Shown in pieces: positions 1-12,771 of a stretch of 64,000 bases of DNA (positions are counted from its first letter, which is position 1; every line of letters begins with the position of its first letter). The notes beneath the pieces were generated by a model, which was given only the letters and a program-made list of their open reading frames with translations, did no database searches and was not told the origin of the DNA. The stretch is from Hyparrhenia diplandra (taxonomy: Eukaryota > Streptophyta > Magnoliopsida > Poales > Poaceae). Made by a program: the position numbers and the translations under genes. Location of the stretch: positions 62,001 through 126,000 of the forward strand of contig JADLZK010009309.1 of the NCBI GenBank assembly GCA_015847255.1, written 5' to 3'.

Positions 1-2817
1 TAAATGGGAAAATGCATATCTAATTTTTGGTGCATGATAAAATAGTGGCCCCTATACAAAATGTTCATGGTTTTGCATATAGAGTGCAGGAAAAATATCA
101 TACATGCCATGTTCTGTTGTAGAAATGTGATTTTTGATTTATGTGCCATTTACCATGCTTTCTTAGGAAATTCATAGAAAAATAATTACTAGGGTTTTTG
201 CCATGCTTTTTTTTGTACATGCATTTGTTACTGTTATGTATCTTTTCATCTTCATGGTTAAGTGTTTTCATACATTTCATAGTACAAAGTATTTTCATGC
301 CTAGTTGTATTGCTAGCTTGCCATTTTGTGTAGGGCAATATATGCATGAGTTTGCCATGAAATTTTTATGGTAGGCATGTTAGACTAGTAGAATGCTCCT
401 GTAATTTCTGTAGATTTTTTTCTAAGGTGTTTTTCATATTTATCATATTTATGTTGCTAGGAAAATGCCCTAGAAATGCATGTTTATGTTAGACTAATAT
501 GTTTTGGGTGGTTTACTATTTGTTCCTAGCATGATTAGGACCTGTTGATGTGTTTAGTTTGTTAGCCATGTGCTTTTGGTCAATTTATTAATCCTAGCTT
601 TTTATACTTAAGGAGTGCATGTGTAGTGGATGTTTAGGGAATATCATTTCATGTGCTTTAGTTTATCTTTTAGGTTGATCAGTAGGTTATTTTGATGCTT
701 TATGGTATTATTTGCTTGCTGGTCAAATTTGGTAAGAGTTGCATGCTTGGTTAGAGAGTTATAGGAGTTGCATGTTGCAAGTTGTCCAGAAATAGAGCCT
801 CTGTTTTGCTGTTTTCGAGGCTGTAGATGTTAGAATCTGGTCAAGAGTGTATGGAATGTTTTGTAGATAATTTTGTTAGCTTTCCAACGAGTATTTGTTT
901 GCTGCATTTGGATTTATAGAACTCCTGTGTGATTTATTTTTAGTAACTTGACATGTCTAGCTGCCATTTTTCGGTGTATTAGTGGAATCAGTGTTTGCTT
1001 GATGTAGATTACTAGGGTTTCTTGTGTAGTTATATTCATGCTTCCACAGAAGAGATATACACTTACTAGTATCATACATCATAATGCATTCATCCATCGT
1101 TCTATTTTATTTATATACAAGCATGTTTTACATTGCATTCGTATTATTCACTCGTGCATGTGCATGCATCATCTCGGGGATCGGAGGAGTTAGTTAGGGG
1201 AGGAGATCAAGGAGCAGGAGGCCAACCTTCATCATCTCGGAGTGCAGCCAAAAGACCCCCCCACAGAGAAGGAGGACCGTGACTCAAGCTTCGGAGTGCC
1301 ACGACTTCTTCTTCCTACTACTTTTCCGAGAAGGCAAGCCCGGTGCATCTTTGAACTTCCCTATGCTTTTCGAATTAACTTGTTGAGTCCTTTTAATGGT
1401 TCTTTGCATTAAGTATAGAAAATGGTTGAAACCATTGATGCACAGATATCCTTTTTGAAGTTGTTGCCCTATCCTATTTAGGAGTCTAGGTTAAATAAAT
1501 GCTCGATTATGATGATTTGGTAAGCGGTGATTTCCGGTCACTTGTGAGGATTGTTGTTGGGTTAATCACTTTGGTGGTTAGCGTGTGCAGCTTGAGAACC
1601 TGAATAATAAAACATGTCTAGATCGGATGGATATTGTGGTCTTCCATCGATCGGCTAAGGACTTTACCCTTTGTCGGAAGTGGTCGGAAGTTGAGCGCAC
1701 TGTTCATATAGTAGGCTCGCCGGGTCGTGAGCCACGAAGCTTGTGGGAATGTTAGGGGCGGTACTTGTGCGCTTTAACGTCCCTCCTAGGCGTGGTAGGT
1801 TGGGTTTGATCGGGCGCAAGCGTAGGCGCCTGGCGCCGTCTTCGTTGCTCGCTCACTTGGTGGCTCGAGAGGAGGGTTGCCGGCAGTCCGAGACATATCC
1901 CCCTAACATCTTGGAAGTGATTGGGTCCGCCGTAATTAAGTAGACCTGGTGTATGACGGGGTATTCGCTAGGCTGGTCGATGTCGATTCGAATCGCCATC
2001 TCTCCTAGGCGGTGAGAACCCGGGATGCTTCAGCGGCATCGTAGTCTAATATCACAATAATGGTTATTCTTATTCATCTTCTGGCGATGTTAAAATGTTG
2101 ATCCGATTACTTATCTTTGTTATTTATATATCATTTGAGCATATGTCTTTAATCTTGACTATCTGAGGACTTATGGTTATGTATACAATAATAACCTTTT
2201 AACTTGGAAGGACTGAATAGTATGTGTAGGCGCATTAACCAACTTTATTTGTGAAAATTAAATGTGAGTCAGCCCGCTCGGATAAAGCCAAGCATAATCC
2301 TTGGGTCTTTTCCTTATTTTCTGGTTTAAGACGGGTAAGGCTTGCGGAGTACAATTGAGTACTCACGGGTTAACTCCCACTGTTGCAGGTGATTCCGTCT
2401 AGCATGGTTCAGCCAGTCTTGTTTGTGCTGTGGTTGAAGAATAATGCCTAGGGCATGGCGGTCTCCATAGTTCCCCGTCTCTTGCTATTACAGGGGTGAC
2501 ATTATGTTGGCACTATACTATTTTATTTTGATTTCATTTGTACAACTACCTTATTTTCGAAAGCTATTGCTTCCGCTTTTCTGAACTACTTTTGAAATAA
2601 ATGTATACATCGCACTCGATTATAATATATTCAAATTTGGTTTAAGATACTGCGGATTTAACTCTTGAGCTCAACGATCTTGGTTGTATTGTTGATGAGT
2701 TTGAAATCACTTTCGGAGATTTCCGAATACAGGGTTTATATGGACTCAAGTGTAGAGTGCGATTAGCCGGTAATTACAATTATACTTGATTTCTTATAAA
2801 TTGGTCGGCTCGTGACA
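1..2817 (+). repeat. Right part of a long LTR (Tekay/Del-like), left end outside window
   Basis: I see no coding region here. The segment reads like the downstream part of a long Ty3/gypsy LTR in + orientation: an AT-rich start, a GC-richer stretch at about 1680-2040, the palindromic word gagtactc near 2360 and an AT-rich tail. It ends with cgtgaca at 2811-2817, which resembles the gtgtgaca ends of Tekay/Del LTRs such as element A below. No primer-binding site follows it, so it is probably a 3' LTR, a solo LTR or a fragment. The family name is an inference from general resemblance. Confidence 0.45.
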
Positions 2818-3086
2818 AGTACCGGCGTGATCGAAGAAGAGCGGGTTGAAGGCATCTGTTGATAAGCAAACCACACTTAGACTTTATTAAACTAAAGCAA
2901 ACAAACCAAACAAGCACACTAAGCGGTTCACGGCATACATATCTTACAAGTACGCACGCGGCAGCAGAACTACCCTTACCCACTAGAGTTTATTAATGCT
3001 ACATCTATCCTATTTTACAATTTGTCTTTTCTCACATCACTACTCCATCGGACTAAGCATCATCATCACCGCCGAGTACAACTCCA
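2818..3086 (-). other. 3' untranslated tail of element E ORF
   Basis: This non-coding stretch lies downstream of the minus-strand ORF that stops at 3087-3089. On the minus strand an AATAAA word is present at 2883-2888, a plausible polyadenylation signal. At about 2818 the sequence changes to the LTR of the preceding entry. No second copy of E's own LTR is visible on this side, so E looks truncated. Confidence 0.35.
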
Positions 3087-3588
3087 CTATTTCGGCTCCA
3101 CGTCCTCATCATCATCATCATTCGACATTACTATGACCTCGGATCCACCTTCATTTTCATTGGCGGGGGCTTCCATCTCCTCATCACCATCTCCATAAGG
3201 ATGGTTACGGTGAATGGCTTCATGCGGGTTGTTGTTGTAGGCCTCGGGTCTTGGACTTGGTACTCCAACTCACGAGATCGATACATGGCACGTGGTGAAA
3301 TCTTGCGGCTCTCCGGTTCCCTCTGGCTGGCTTTGAAACTCACGGTCATCAGTCACGGCGCTCAGTTCTCCTTGCAGTACCAATGCGTATGATACCCTCT
3401 TCCCTGTCTCTGTTGGCGGCCGCCGGCTCGGGTCGATTTCTCTATCACCTGGCTGCGGGTGAGCATGCCATTCTTTCTGCTGCTGGCGCCCAGCTTGGCA
3501 GCTCTTGCCATTCCCCCTTGGGGCAAGGCGGGTGGCGTGGCACACCGGGGGTCGGTCCTCTTCCTAGAGTACGCTTGGTGCGGGCCAT
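3087..3588 (-). pseudogene. Small gag-position ORF of a non-autonomous LTR element (E), frameshifted
   Basis: The ATG at 3588 begins MARTKRTLGRGP, a very basic N-terminus. The reading frame is broken at least once, and the C-terminal part, in another frame, is acidic and ends with an Asp/Glu run (DDDDEDVEPK) before a stop at 3087-3089. The total would be roughly 165 residues with no protease, RT or integrase motif. It sits about 330 bases downstream of a tRNA-Met-type primer-binding site (minus strand), so it occupies the gag position of a non-autonomous element. I do not recognise a function. Breaks may be mutations or CAG/CTG base-calling errors. Confidence 0.45.
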
Positions 3589-3919
3589 CCTATGGAAAGT
3601 AAGATTAGATTAGAGGGTAGGCTACGAGAAACCTAGGGTTTAGCAAGAATAGGGTGGTTATTCCTATCCCAACCACATTGAAGGGGAAGTGATTAACATG
3701 GTTAATTAAGCATGATGTATGAATCGAACTTACGATACTAAGCATAAAGCATTATTATTCTTAGGGCATTATTATAAGTTACTCCACAACCTAAAAAATT
3801 TTGAAGTGTAGGGAAACATGTAAACATGAGTTAAGATGAGTCATAAGCAATTTGGACCAAAATAAGAATTTAAATTACTTTGACTCAAATCATTTTAAAG
3901 TTTTTTTTGAAAAAGCAAT

Positions 3920-3931
3920 GCTCTGATAACT
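3920..3931 (-). other. Primer-binding site of element E (tRNA-iMet type)
   Basis: On the minus strand this reads TTATCAGAGC, close to the canonical TGGTATCAGAGC complementary to the 3' end of initiator tRNA-Met. It is followed on that strand by a 330-base AT-rich leader and the E ORF. The first bases deviate from canonical. Confidence 0.5.
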
Positions 3932-3932
3932 C

Positions 3933-4640
3933 TGATTAACGATCATGCTCGATACCAAGCTGTTCGGTGAAGGAGACCCGATCCCCTGCCCCCTTACATC
4001 GTAGTTAAGTTATGGAATTAAGGAGCTAGTAAAAAGATGGTTTGGATGATAAGTGATTGCTCTAGTATAGGATAACTTAGAGATTATGAGCTACTAATAT
4101 GAAATAAAATATTGAAAGTAAGGATCCACTACTAGTAAGCTTTTTATGCAAAATGAGTCCTTGTTCTTGCTAAAACCTTACCTTGATTCGAAGGCTTTGC
4201 ATACTTGAGTCTTCTCCTCTTTTCTTTTAGTCGGTTAAGTCTTGTTGAGTACTCAGTGTACTTTCGGGGTTCTTTAACCCTTGTTACGAGGGGAGAGAGT
4301 CGGGGACAAGCTGTGTTTTGGTCCCTGTTGTATGGTGATTTTCGGATGGATCTTGATGAGGAGTAGCTATGGTGACCCTTGGGCGGGGGTCTTATGTTTA
4401 AAAAGCTGTTTAAGTTACTCTACACCTTTGTTTTGTAATAATACTACTTAAGTTTGTTTACTTTGAAACAATGGTGTTGTAAAACTATACTCTTCGCTTT
4501 TACTCGATGTATAATTATTTGAATAAAATGTTGTAATGTTGTAATGACTCGTTAATGATGAGATCCTGTCGGAAGATCAATAGTACTTCCTAGATTATTT
4601 GGTACACATGCATTCTATCAGAGGTCTTTGGGACAATGAT
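3933..4640 (-). repeat. LTR of element E (5' LTR on the minus strand), outer edge uncertain
   Basis: The inner end starts tgattaacga immediately next to the primer-binding site. A near-inverted copy, tcgttaatga, lies at about 4548-4557, but LTR-like sequence may continue to about 4640. The segment is AT-rich, has no ORF, and contains the gagtactc word at about 4245 seen in the neighbouring LTR. The outer border cannot be fixed because no second copy is in the window. Confidence 0.4.
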
Positions 4641-5198
4641 GCATGTATGTGGGCCCTATAATTTAGAAGATAGCATTACCGCAGGATCACCAAAAGAACT
4701 CTAACCGAAGTTGTTCGCGAGGATTCTATCTAGCTGCGCGCCACCAACAACTCATAGAAGGCAATGGAAGCGTAGCTACGGTGACTTTCGTTGTAACTAG
4801 GATAGAACTCTAGTCGGATCTCATTTGTAGAGTTGGGTGTTCGAATCCTCATCGGACGGCCCGCTTTGTATCCAACTAGGACGTAGCGAGCTCCTCGGTC
4901 CCTTAAACTATAAAAGGCGACCGAGGAGCACCTCGTATAGGAGAACGCAAGCTTGAACACATCAAGTCTTTGTAAACAACACAACCGATCTTCGGTTGAC
5001 CCCATCAATCAAAAAGCAGGCCCACGCCGACCGGGCGTAAAGGTCTTTACTCGATCTATGATTGAGGGGGCCCGAACCGATATAAAAACCCGCTCTCAAT
5101 GTCGGTTGCGCAACAAACCGCCGGGCTCGGGTTCATCGAGGCCCGAACAAATCGCGCCGGTTCACCCTCGCGGGGCTCTCGATCGTAAAACATCGATA
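4640..5198 (+). repeat. 5' LTR of D (left border uncertain)
   Basis: The segment carries LTR organisation in + orientation: a TATA box at 4909-4915, a short leader-like stretch rich in aac/atc, then a GC-rich U5-like part ending near catcgata at 5191-5198, directly before the primer-binding site. The left border cannot be set because the 3' LTR of D is outside the window. Confidence 0.5.
4909..4915 (+). promoter_or_regulatory. TATA box of D LTR
   Basis: The sequence reads TATAAAAGG within aaactataaaaggcg. Its position about 290 bases before the LTR end, and the leader that follows, fit the U3/R promoter of D. Confidence 0.6.
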
Positions 5199-5220
5199 CC
5201 GGGCGCTCGGTGGGGGCTCG
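5199..5220 (+). other. Primer-binding region of D
   Basis: The stretch starting ccgggcgctcggtggggg lies directly after the LTR end. It resembles the TGGCGC-CC..GGTGGGG-type primer sites of Tat elements, with one or two bases apparently altered. The tRNA species is not certain. Confidence 0.45.
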
Positions 5221-5248
5221 TCAAATTTTAGCACGAGAGCACGACATC

Positions 5249-7504
5249 ATGAGCTCACCGGCGAAGAAGACAATCATCTTCGGGTCATGGATTGGCGAGA
5301 TCGGCGACGGCGGCAAGACTCAAAGCTACATGGAGGAAACCAAGACTGAGGAGCCGGAAGTCGCGAGAAGCTCCGACAAGCGGCGACGCCGCCAAAGCCG
5401 CCTCGAACAAGGAAAAAGAAAAGAGAGGCGGACTTCGGAGATTTCTTTGTGGGACACCACCCGAAGTCGAAAACAATTCGAATAAGGAAGATGACGAGGG
5501 GCATTAAGGCGAACTTCGAAAGTAGCTCGGCGCTCCATACCTACTCCAACTCGAGAAAAGGAAGGCGACTTGAGCGAGGTCCGGACACGAGGCCAGGGCT
5601 ACCCTTTCAATTCCCAACGGGACTACGCCACTCCAACGGCATACACAAGACGCGTCAAGAACACATTCAAGAGGAAGCTAGAAATTCCTTTGAAGGGGCG
5701 CAAAGAGGACTAATCGACAAGGACACCGGGGAGTGCATCATCCATCGGCCCGGAACCCTCGCAAAAGGAAGAGCATCAAGAAGGAAAGGTGCTCAGGGAG
5801 GACCCTGGACGGAAGGAGTGGAGACCGAAGACCAGGTCTACCAAAGAAGTCCCGATGGTAGCAAGAGCTCAATCTCCGCTTAAATCACCGGATGCCCCCG
5901 ACATCGATCCACGGATGAAGGCCTATCAAACATATCGGGGACGAAGGAACCCAAGAAGACGAAGGAGAAGACCAACGCCAAGCAGCAAGGTCAAGAAGAA
6001 CAAGTCAAGGACGGACGCCGAACAAGAGCAAACCTGCGCGCAAACAAGCTTGCGATGCATACCAAGCTGAAATGCGCGAGTATGAAAGAATAAAGTCTGA
6101 AAGAGAAGCCGAGGACAAACACAATACTACCCGAGAGAATATACGAGAGTTGGCTGAACGGCTCAGGACAACTTCAAACCTAAATGATGAAGAGAAGCTC
6201 ATCAAGGAGGCGTTGCAGAAAGCCACCCATGAAAGGGCTCCAAGGACGTCTCAATCAAGAGCAAACAACTCTCGCGCTCAGGGAAGTCGCACTAACGTCT
6301 TCGAGAGGCTGAGCAAGCCGGAGAGTAACTCTAAGAACTCTAGGCTGCCATGGAGGGACGGTGAGGGAAGCCGGAGACCCCCGAGGAAGAGCCTCGCCCC
6401 AAGACCAAGCCGACGGGAAAAAGTTGCAGAATCAAGCTTCGACCTGCAAGAACCTGAACTCAAGGAGGAAGAACCTCAGGAAGACTTGAAGAAAGAACTA
6501 CGGGAAGCTATGACAGGTTCCCATGCTTTCATGGAGAGGCTGCAAGAAGTCAAGCTACCGCCAAAGTTCAAGCCTTCCAACCACTCAAAATATGACGGAA
6601 AACGGAGCCCGGACAATGGCTCGAGTCTACTCGCAATCCATCGAGCTGGCAGGCGGAGATCACGATGCCAAAGCAATCTTCTTTCCCATGGCTCTAGAAG
6701 CTATGCCGCTCCAATGGTTCGACAAGATCGAAGAAGGCTCAATCAGATATGGGAGGACCTGCGCAGAGAGTATTCTCGCAACAACTTCACGGGGAATCAT
6801 CACCCATCCAATTACTCAAGCAGAGTTGAAAGGGCTCAAGCGTAAAACAAGGGGAAACCTTGAGGGATTACTACCAGAAGATTTGGTGAGATGAGATCCC
6901 AAGTGCACGATATCACGAAAAGAGAAGTGATAGACGCCTTCGGCAACAGAATTTTCTCAAGGTGGCAATTCTCCAATTTCTACAAAGACAACCCAAGGAC
7001 CTACAAGCAGTTCAAACAAACTATTGAGAAGATGATCGGTGCTGAGGAAAGAACCCGAGAACGCTTTCAGGGGAGAGGAAGAACTTCGAAGGCGAGAAGA
7101 AGGAACAAAACAACTCTCAACAGAACAAGAAGAGAGGGCCTGACAACACTGTTGCCTTGGCAGAAAAGCCAAAGAAGCCCTACAAGCAGAAGTTCAACAA
7201 CAACAACAACAGCAGCAATAGAAGCAACATAAAGCTAGAAGACCTGCCTTGCATATTTCACCCTGGAGCTCAACATACGCTTGGAAGCTGCGCGATATTC
7301 CAGGACAAATACAAGGGAGGAAGCAACTCTGCTCAGAAGCGGGAGGGTCAAGAAGTCAAAGGAGAACCCAATGACGAACCCAAAACCGGAGATTTTCAGA
7401 AAGCAACAAGTGCTCTGAACGTCATATTCTCTAGAGTTCCCCGTATTAAAGAGCAAGAGACAAGACAAGCCGGCACTCCGTTCGATCATGGCGAGTAGAA
7501 CCCG
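5249..7504 (+). pseudogene. gag: D gag (Tat type), frameshifted
   Basis: The ATG at 5249 begins MSSPAKKTIIF and the reading is then scattered over all three + frames. Around 6570-6900 the Tat gag core is readable: PPKFKPSNHSKYDGK, then VYSQSIELAGGDHDAKA and FFPMALEAMPLQWFDKIEEG, then GIITHPITQAELKGLK. The capsid part continues to about 7060 with EKMIGAEERTRERFQ. A C-H-H-C zinc-finger-like motif (CIFHPGAQHTLGSC) lies at 7246-7290. Gag forms the virus-like particle that packages element RNA. The frame is broken many times, and the downstream protease is displaced by the CACTA insertion at 7505. Confidence 0.85.
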
Positions 7505-8110
7505 CACTACTATAGAATTGTCCATCACTTTGCCGAGCTCCAACCCCCCTTCATTGCCGAAAAATGAACCGGTAGAACCATAGCGGTAGTGATGTGGGGT
7601 TCAAACACTAATGGTTCAAAACACCGGCGGTGATTCGGGGAGAGGCGCGGTTTGATATCGAACAACGGTGCACCGTCACCGAACACCGCTTGTCGGGTGA
7701 TCCATGGACCGGCGGCATTTTTGATCCAAGCAATGTCGGTTCGAAGTCACCGCGAGTTGATATTGAGAAAGCACCGTCGGGCTTTAACGAACCGATAGAA
7801 CTTAGGGGATAACACTATCGGGTTAGATTGAGCCGACGCTGTATCGAAGAGCTAACAATGTCGGTTTACTTTGGACCCGCCGGTGAACTTTACGTGAACA
7901 CCGTTTACCGATTTCAACCCGGCGGCGTTATTAGAGTGGAGACTATCGGTTGGTTAATGCGGCCGATAGTGATGTTTGTCATAGATGACGGTTTGTAATT
8001 CAAACCGATAGTGTTTGGTGTAGTTACACTACCGGTTTGTTTCTCATTCACTTTGTCGGGCACATGCCACCTACGTTTTTGTTTTAAATTTTTGAATTTA
8101 TTCATGGAAT
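7505..8110. repeat. Left TIR and subterminal repeats of CACTA
   Basis: Short motifs related to aaccgatagtg and caccggcggtgat recur in both orientations about every 40-60 bases, for example near 7620, 7720, 7790, 7945, 7980 and 8005. Such subterminal arrays are binding sites for the TNPA-type protein in characterised CACTA elements. Function here is inferred. Confidence 0.65.
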
Positions 8111-9537
8111 TCAGCTATTTTTAAACCCATAAACGCATCATATATACATTAAAATCGACAAAACATTACATGGTTCAAAGATTACATACAACTAACTCCG
8201 CCCTAATGTTCTACGAAATTGAGCCTAGGTCATCAACTTCTAAATAAGAAAAACAATGACAATAGCCATAAGCGAAATCAAGACATCTTTCATAGGCCAA
8301 GTCGCAATTCTCCTAATCTTCAAATCTATGGAGAGAGGCTTCTCATCAATCTCCGGGGCTGGTTGATAGTCAAAGTTTTTACCATAGTAGGCCCCGAAAA
8401 GCTTCAAGCTTCCATCTTGTATTTTTGTAACAATTACCGGGGTAGCCGAGACTTGAGCAGAGAGCAATCTTCCCGTGTTCGATAGATCCCGGCACTTGAC
8501 CAACAAGCACTACATACCACGCCATGGTTTGCCTATACATGCAACCAAAATAGGATGTTAATGCTATGTCATTCAGAAATGTTGTACAGTAAGATTTTGA
8601 ACACCACAAACTCATGAATTTCAACATCTATCTCATTTCAATCACACTTCAAGCATTAGTATGTCTTCAATCATCTTTGTAAATGACCATAATGTTTAAA
8701 TCTAATTTGTTCACCATAGACCAAAAAACATTTGCTACTATATAAGAATCTCGAACTGTTTGAAAGCAAAATCTAAAAACAAAAGGGAAATAGCGAGGTT
8801 GGAGTTATCAACACGGGCATTTCAACGAACAACTCAAAGGCGGTGGCCGACGCACTCCACCGAAGCTTACGGTGGTCCGCGCGCGCTCCTATCTTGTCTC
8901 GGTGGTGCGAGGACGCAGCGCCCTAGAAGGAAGCGAGGGGGCGTGGGCGGCGTTGCTCAAAGAGAATCTAGGAGTTTGAGGTCACGGCAGTACGGCGTCG
9001 GGCCTAGACGGAGACGGCGTGAGGTCAGACGGTGGTGCGGTGTGGCGGTCCCCGTCGACGTGGAGGAAGAACAAGCGGCGCAGGCGAGGCGAGAACAATG
9101 GCGGAATTAGGTCTCATTTTCATAGGCAAAATCTCGAAGAACTAAATGGCTAATTAGTTCTCACCGTGGAAGGGCGCGGGGACGCCGGTGCGTGTTGGGG
9201 ACGTCGGAGTAGAAGAGAATGGCGGGTGCGATTTAACGACCGCGGCGTGTGAGGTGGTGGTGCTCCATCGGCGTGGTGGGGAACGAATGGGGCGCGTGGT
9301 TGAAATGACTGGGGAAAATTTCAGCTCGCCGTGCCCGACCCAATATATATCGTCAAGGTTGGACGAATGGCGCCGGGTTCAAATGACTTGTGAAATTTTC
9401 ACCTCGCGCCCATATCTATAGTTAATCACTGCTGGTTGAGAAGTGGCACCGGCAGTGTTACATTAAAGGTTCACTGCCTGGTCTAATCGTCGACTGACCT
9501 AACAGTGATCAGACACTATTGCCACCTACCACCACCG
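8111..9537. other. CACTA interior, no supported gene
   Basis: An AT-rich part (8111-8760) is followed by a GC-rich part (8830-9110) with overlapping short frames on both strands but no recognisable domain, then further subterminal-like motifs at about 9420-9510. I cannot support a gene here. The GC-rich block could be a captured host fragment. Confidence 0.4.
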
Positions 9538-9708
9538 CCTATAAAAATAACCCCGCCAAGCAGAGAGCCATCTATGGTGAACCGTGCGCCGACTGATCTC
9601 TTTTTTTATTTGCCCATTTTCCTATCCACATATATGGCCTCTATTTGGGAGAAAGCCCTCCACATAAATATTTTATTATGGGTAGACAGTGTATACAGCA
9701 GGTACTAG
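9538..9708 (+). promoter_or_regulatory. TATA box plus short first-exon-like ORF (left copy of an inverted pair)
   Basis: A TATA box (cctataaaaata, 9538-9549) is followed 96 bases later by an ATG at 9634 encoding MASIWEKALHINILLWVD and a stop at 9706. A diverged copy with the same order (TATA, ATG, MAYLWEKAL) lies on the opposite strand at 13023-12772. The shared layout suggests a promoter and first exon duplicated in inverted orientation inside the transposon. The product is unknown. Confidence 0.45.
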
Positions 9709-10079
9709 AAGGATGTTTTTGAAGATTAAGCTACAACGTTGCTTTACGAGAAGCTGGGGTGTGATGCTCATGCAACGCCATTGTTGCACCGGACCTTCGG
9801 AAGGCTAAGCGAGGGAGCCAAGTAGCATGCATTCTTGTGCCTCCTCGCTGGGAGATGAGCCCCGTCTCCTGTCGGGCATTTGCCGACACGGAGAGAGACA
9901 TTGGTTCTTCACAGAGGTCTCACATCCGCCTTAATTAGAGTAAGCATAACGGGTAGCATTGTAACCACCTCGGGCATAGGTGCTAGAAGGGTGTTTTGGA
10001 GGTGGTTATTTCCTAATGTGTTTGTACACTTTGCTTATTGTACCGTGTTGAACTATCAATTAATTGTAATGCTTTTGTG

Positions 10080-11830
10080 AAGCATGTATAATCCCAGTTC
10101 AACCTGTAATTACTCGATGTCGTCGCGTAGAAATTTTGGCACCACTCTGGCTCTGTTAGTGGGTAACCCTAGTTCAACCTGTAATTACTCGGGGTCGTCG
10201 CGTAGAAATTCAATTTAATTGAAAAAAATACCAAACCTTATCCAAAAAATCACAAACATCATGGTTCCTTCACACATGGCATGTGCATGTCTAAGAAAAA
10301 GTTTGAGGCCGAGGCGACAGGAGCGAAGATGACCCAGCAACTTATGGATGTAATTGTCTAGTCATGCTTCCGATGAAAGGGGTCATGTACCTTTGTGAAG
10401 CATGTATACTCCCACAATGTAGAAATGACTTGAATTTTTGTTTACAACCATGTACACCCAAATTATGCCCCCACACAAGATCTTAGGTTTTTCTATCGAT
10501 ATTTTTATTATTAGATTTTCCTAGGTGATAAACGCGATACAAGGAGGTTAATTACAGCTTGCAAACTTATGAATTTTGCAGCAACCTACACACTGAATTG
10601 CCTCCTAGAGGGCACATGAGACCATGTCGAAAATTTTGGCACCACTCGCTCATTTAGTGGGTAACTCCAGTTCAACTTTGTAATTACTGGGGTCGCCGCG
10701 TAGAAATTCAATTTAATTGAAAAAATACCAAGCCTTATCCGAAAAAAATCTCAAACATCGTGGTTCCTTCACACATGGCATGTGCATGTCTAAGAAAAAG
10801 TTTGAGGCGAGACGACACCGAAGCGAAGATGACCCCAAGCAAAGCTTATGGATGTAAATGTCTAGTCATGCTTAGATGAAAGGGGTCATGTACCTTTGTG
10901 AAGCATGTATACTCCCACAATGTAGAAATGACTTGAATTTTTGTTTACAACCATGTACACCCAAATTATGCCCCCCCACACAAGATCTTAGGTTTTTCCG
11001 ATCGATATATTTTAATATTAGATTTTCCTAGGTGATAAATGCGATAGAAGGAGGTTAATTACAGACTTGCAAACTTATGAATTTTGCGACAACCTACACA
11101 CCTTGAATTGCCTCCTAGAGGGCACATGAGACCATGTCAAAAATTTTGGCACCACTGCTGTTAGTGGGTAACCTTGATTCGACATTTGTAATTACTCGGG
11201 TCGCCGCGTAGAAATTCATTTTAATTGAAAAAAAATACCAAACCTTATCCTAAAAAATCTCAAACATCATGGTTCCTTCACACATGGCATGTGCATGTCT
11301 AAGAAAAAGTTTGAGGCCGAGATGACACCGAACGAAGATGACCCAACAAAGCTTATGGATGTAATTGTCTAGTCATGCTTCCGATGAAAGGGGTCTTGTA
11401 CCTTTGTGAAGCATGTATACTCCCACAATGTAGAAATGACTTGAATTTTGTTTACAACCATGTACACCCAAATTATGCCCCCACACAAGATCTTAGGTTT
11501 TTCTGATCGATATTTTTATTATTAGATTTTCCTAGGTGATAAACGCGATAGAAGGAGGTTAATTACGACTTGCAAACTTATGAATTTTGCAACAACCTAC
11601 ACTAATCGAATTGCCTCCTAGGGCACATGAGACCATGTCGAAAATTTTGGCACCACTCGGCTGTTAGTGGGTAACCCTAGTTCAACCTCGTAATTACTGG
11701 GGTCATCGCGTAGAAATTCAATTTAATTGAAAAAAATACCAAACCTTGTCCAAAAAATCTCAAACATCGTGGTTCCTTCACACATGGCATGTGCACGTCT
11801 AAGAAAAAGTTTGAGGCGAAAAAAATCTCA
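10080..11830. repeat. Tandem repeat, about 3.4 copies of a roughly 505-base unit
   Basis: The landmark aaattttggcaccact recurs at about 10133, 10632, 11143 and 11643 (spacings 499, 511 and 500), and words such as ttcctaggtgataaa and catgtacacccaaatt recur at the same spacing. Copies are about 90 per cent alike by eye and differ mainly by small indels. The last copy is truncated near 11830. No ORF is conserved between copies. Confidence 0.85.
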
Positions 11831-11859
11831 AACTTCGTGGTTCCTAAATCCTAGGTGAT

Positions 11860-12000
11860 AAACACGATAGAAGGCTCATCACTATCGGTTTCTTATTTTC
11901 AAACCGTAGTGTAGTCTCTTTCACTACCGGTTCTCTATTAAACCCGGCAAGTTGATATATTTCAAACCGATAGTGTAATCTCTTTTCACGCCGTGAGATT
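11860..12000. repeat. Internal subterminal-type repeat cluster of CACTA
   Basis: Motifs such as cactatcggtttct, cactaccggttctct and aaaccgatagtgta occur here, far from either TIR. This suggests a nested or rearranged CACTA end. Confidence 0.5.
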
Positions 12001-12771
12001 AATTACAGGACCTTTCTTTTTCACCGAAGTTGTGTGTTTCAATGATGTTTACCAAGTTTTCGATTAGTAGATAGAGCATTTATATATTTATGTTCGGCCC
12101 ATGAAAAAAATAAGAAGTGCGTCGAAAAAATAAGAATCGCACCGTATCATATATAAATGCAAACATCCATTGGAAAAGAACACGCATACTTTTATTATAT
12201 ATATAGAGAGAGAGAGGAGCAAACGTAAAACATAACTACAATATCCGATTACATATATGATAACAAAGACCTTGAAAAAAAATTTACATATATGATAACA
12301 AAGACCTTTCCACAAATAGATCAATGTTATCATCAAAGTGTACAAACACATTTAAAATAAAAATGCCGATGGGATTTTGAACACCCAACTGGTTTTGTTG
12401 AGGTCCCATCGGTGCTCACGTGGAGGTTTCTTGTGCTCGATCTTACAAGGAGGCGGGCATGACTCGATTTACATTTTAATCCACACGGCAAGGCGGAGGG
12501 GACATGCCAAGCAAATTTTCTTTGCTCGGCCAAAAGCCGTGGTTTAGTCCAAAGACGGCATGCATAGGCATCCGTAGGGAGAAGATCATATCTATATATG
12601 AAAATCTCTTTTTGATCACCAAAGGAGATTTCCATGGATTGAAGGAGATTTTCATAGATTGATATGATCTTCTTTCGAGGATGCCATGTCTCATATGGAC
12701 ATGTAAATCTAGCTGTCCACTCTCTCTCAAGCAATACGTAACCGGACGGCTCGTGGAATCTCACAGCCAGA

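Noticed and set aside
12333..12764. 143-codon minus-strand frame in the CACTA element
   Set aside because: No domain, AT-rich surroundings and no start context or splice signals; probably a chance frame.
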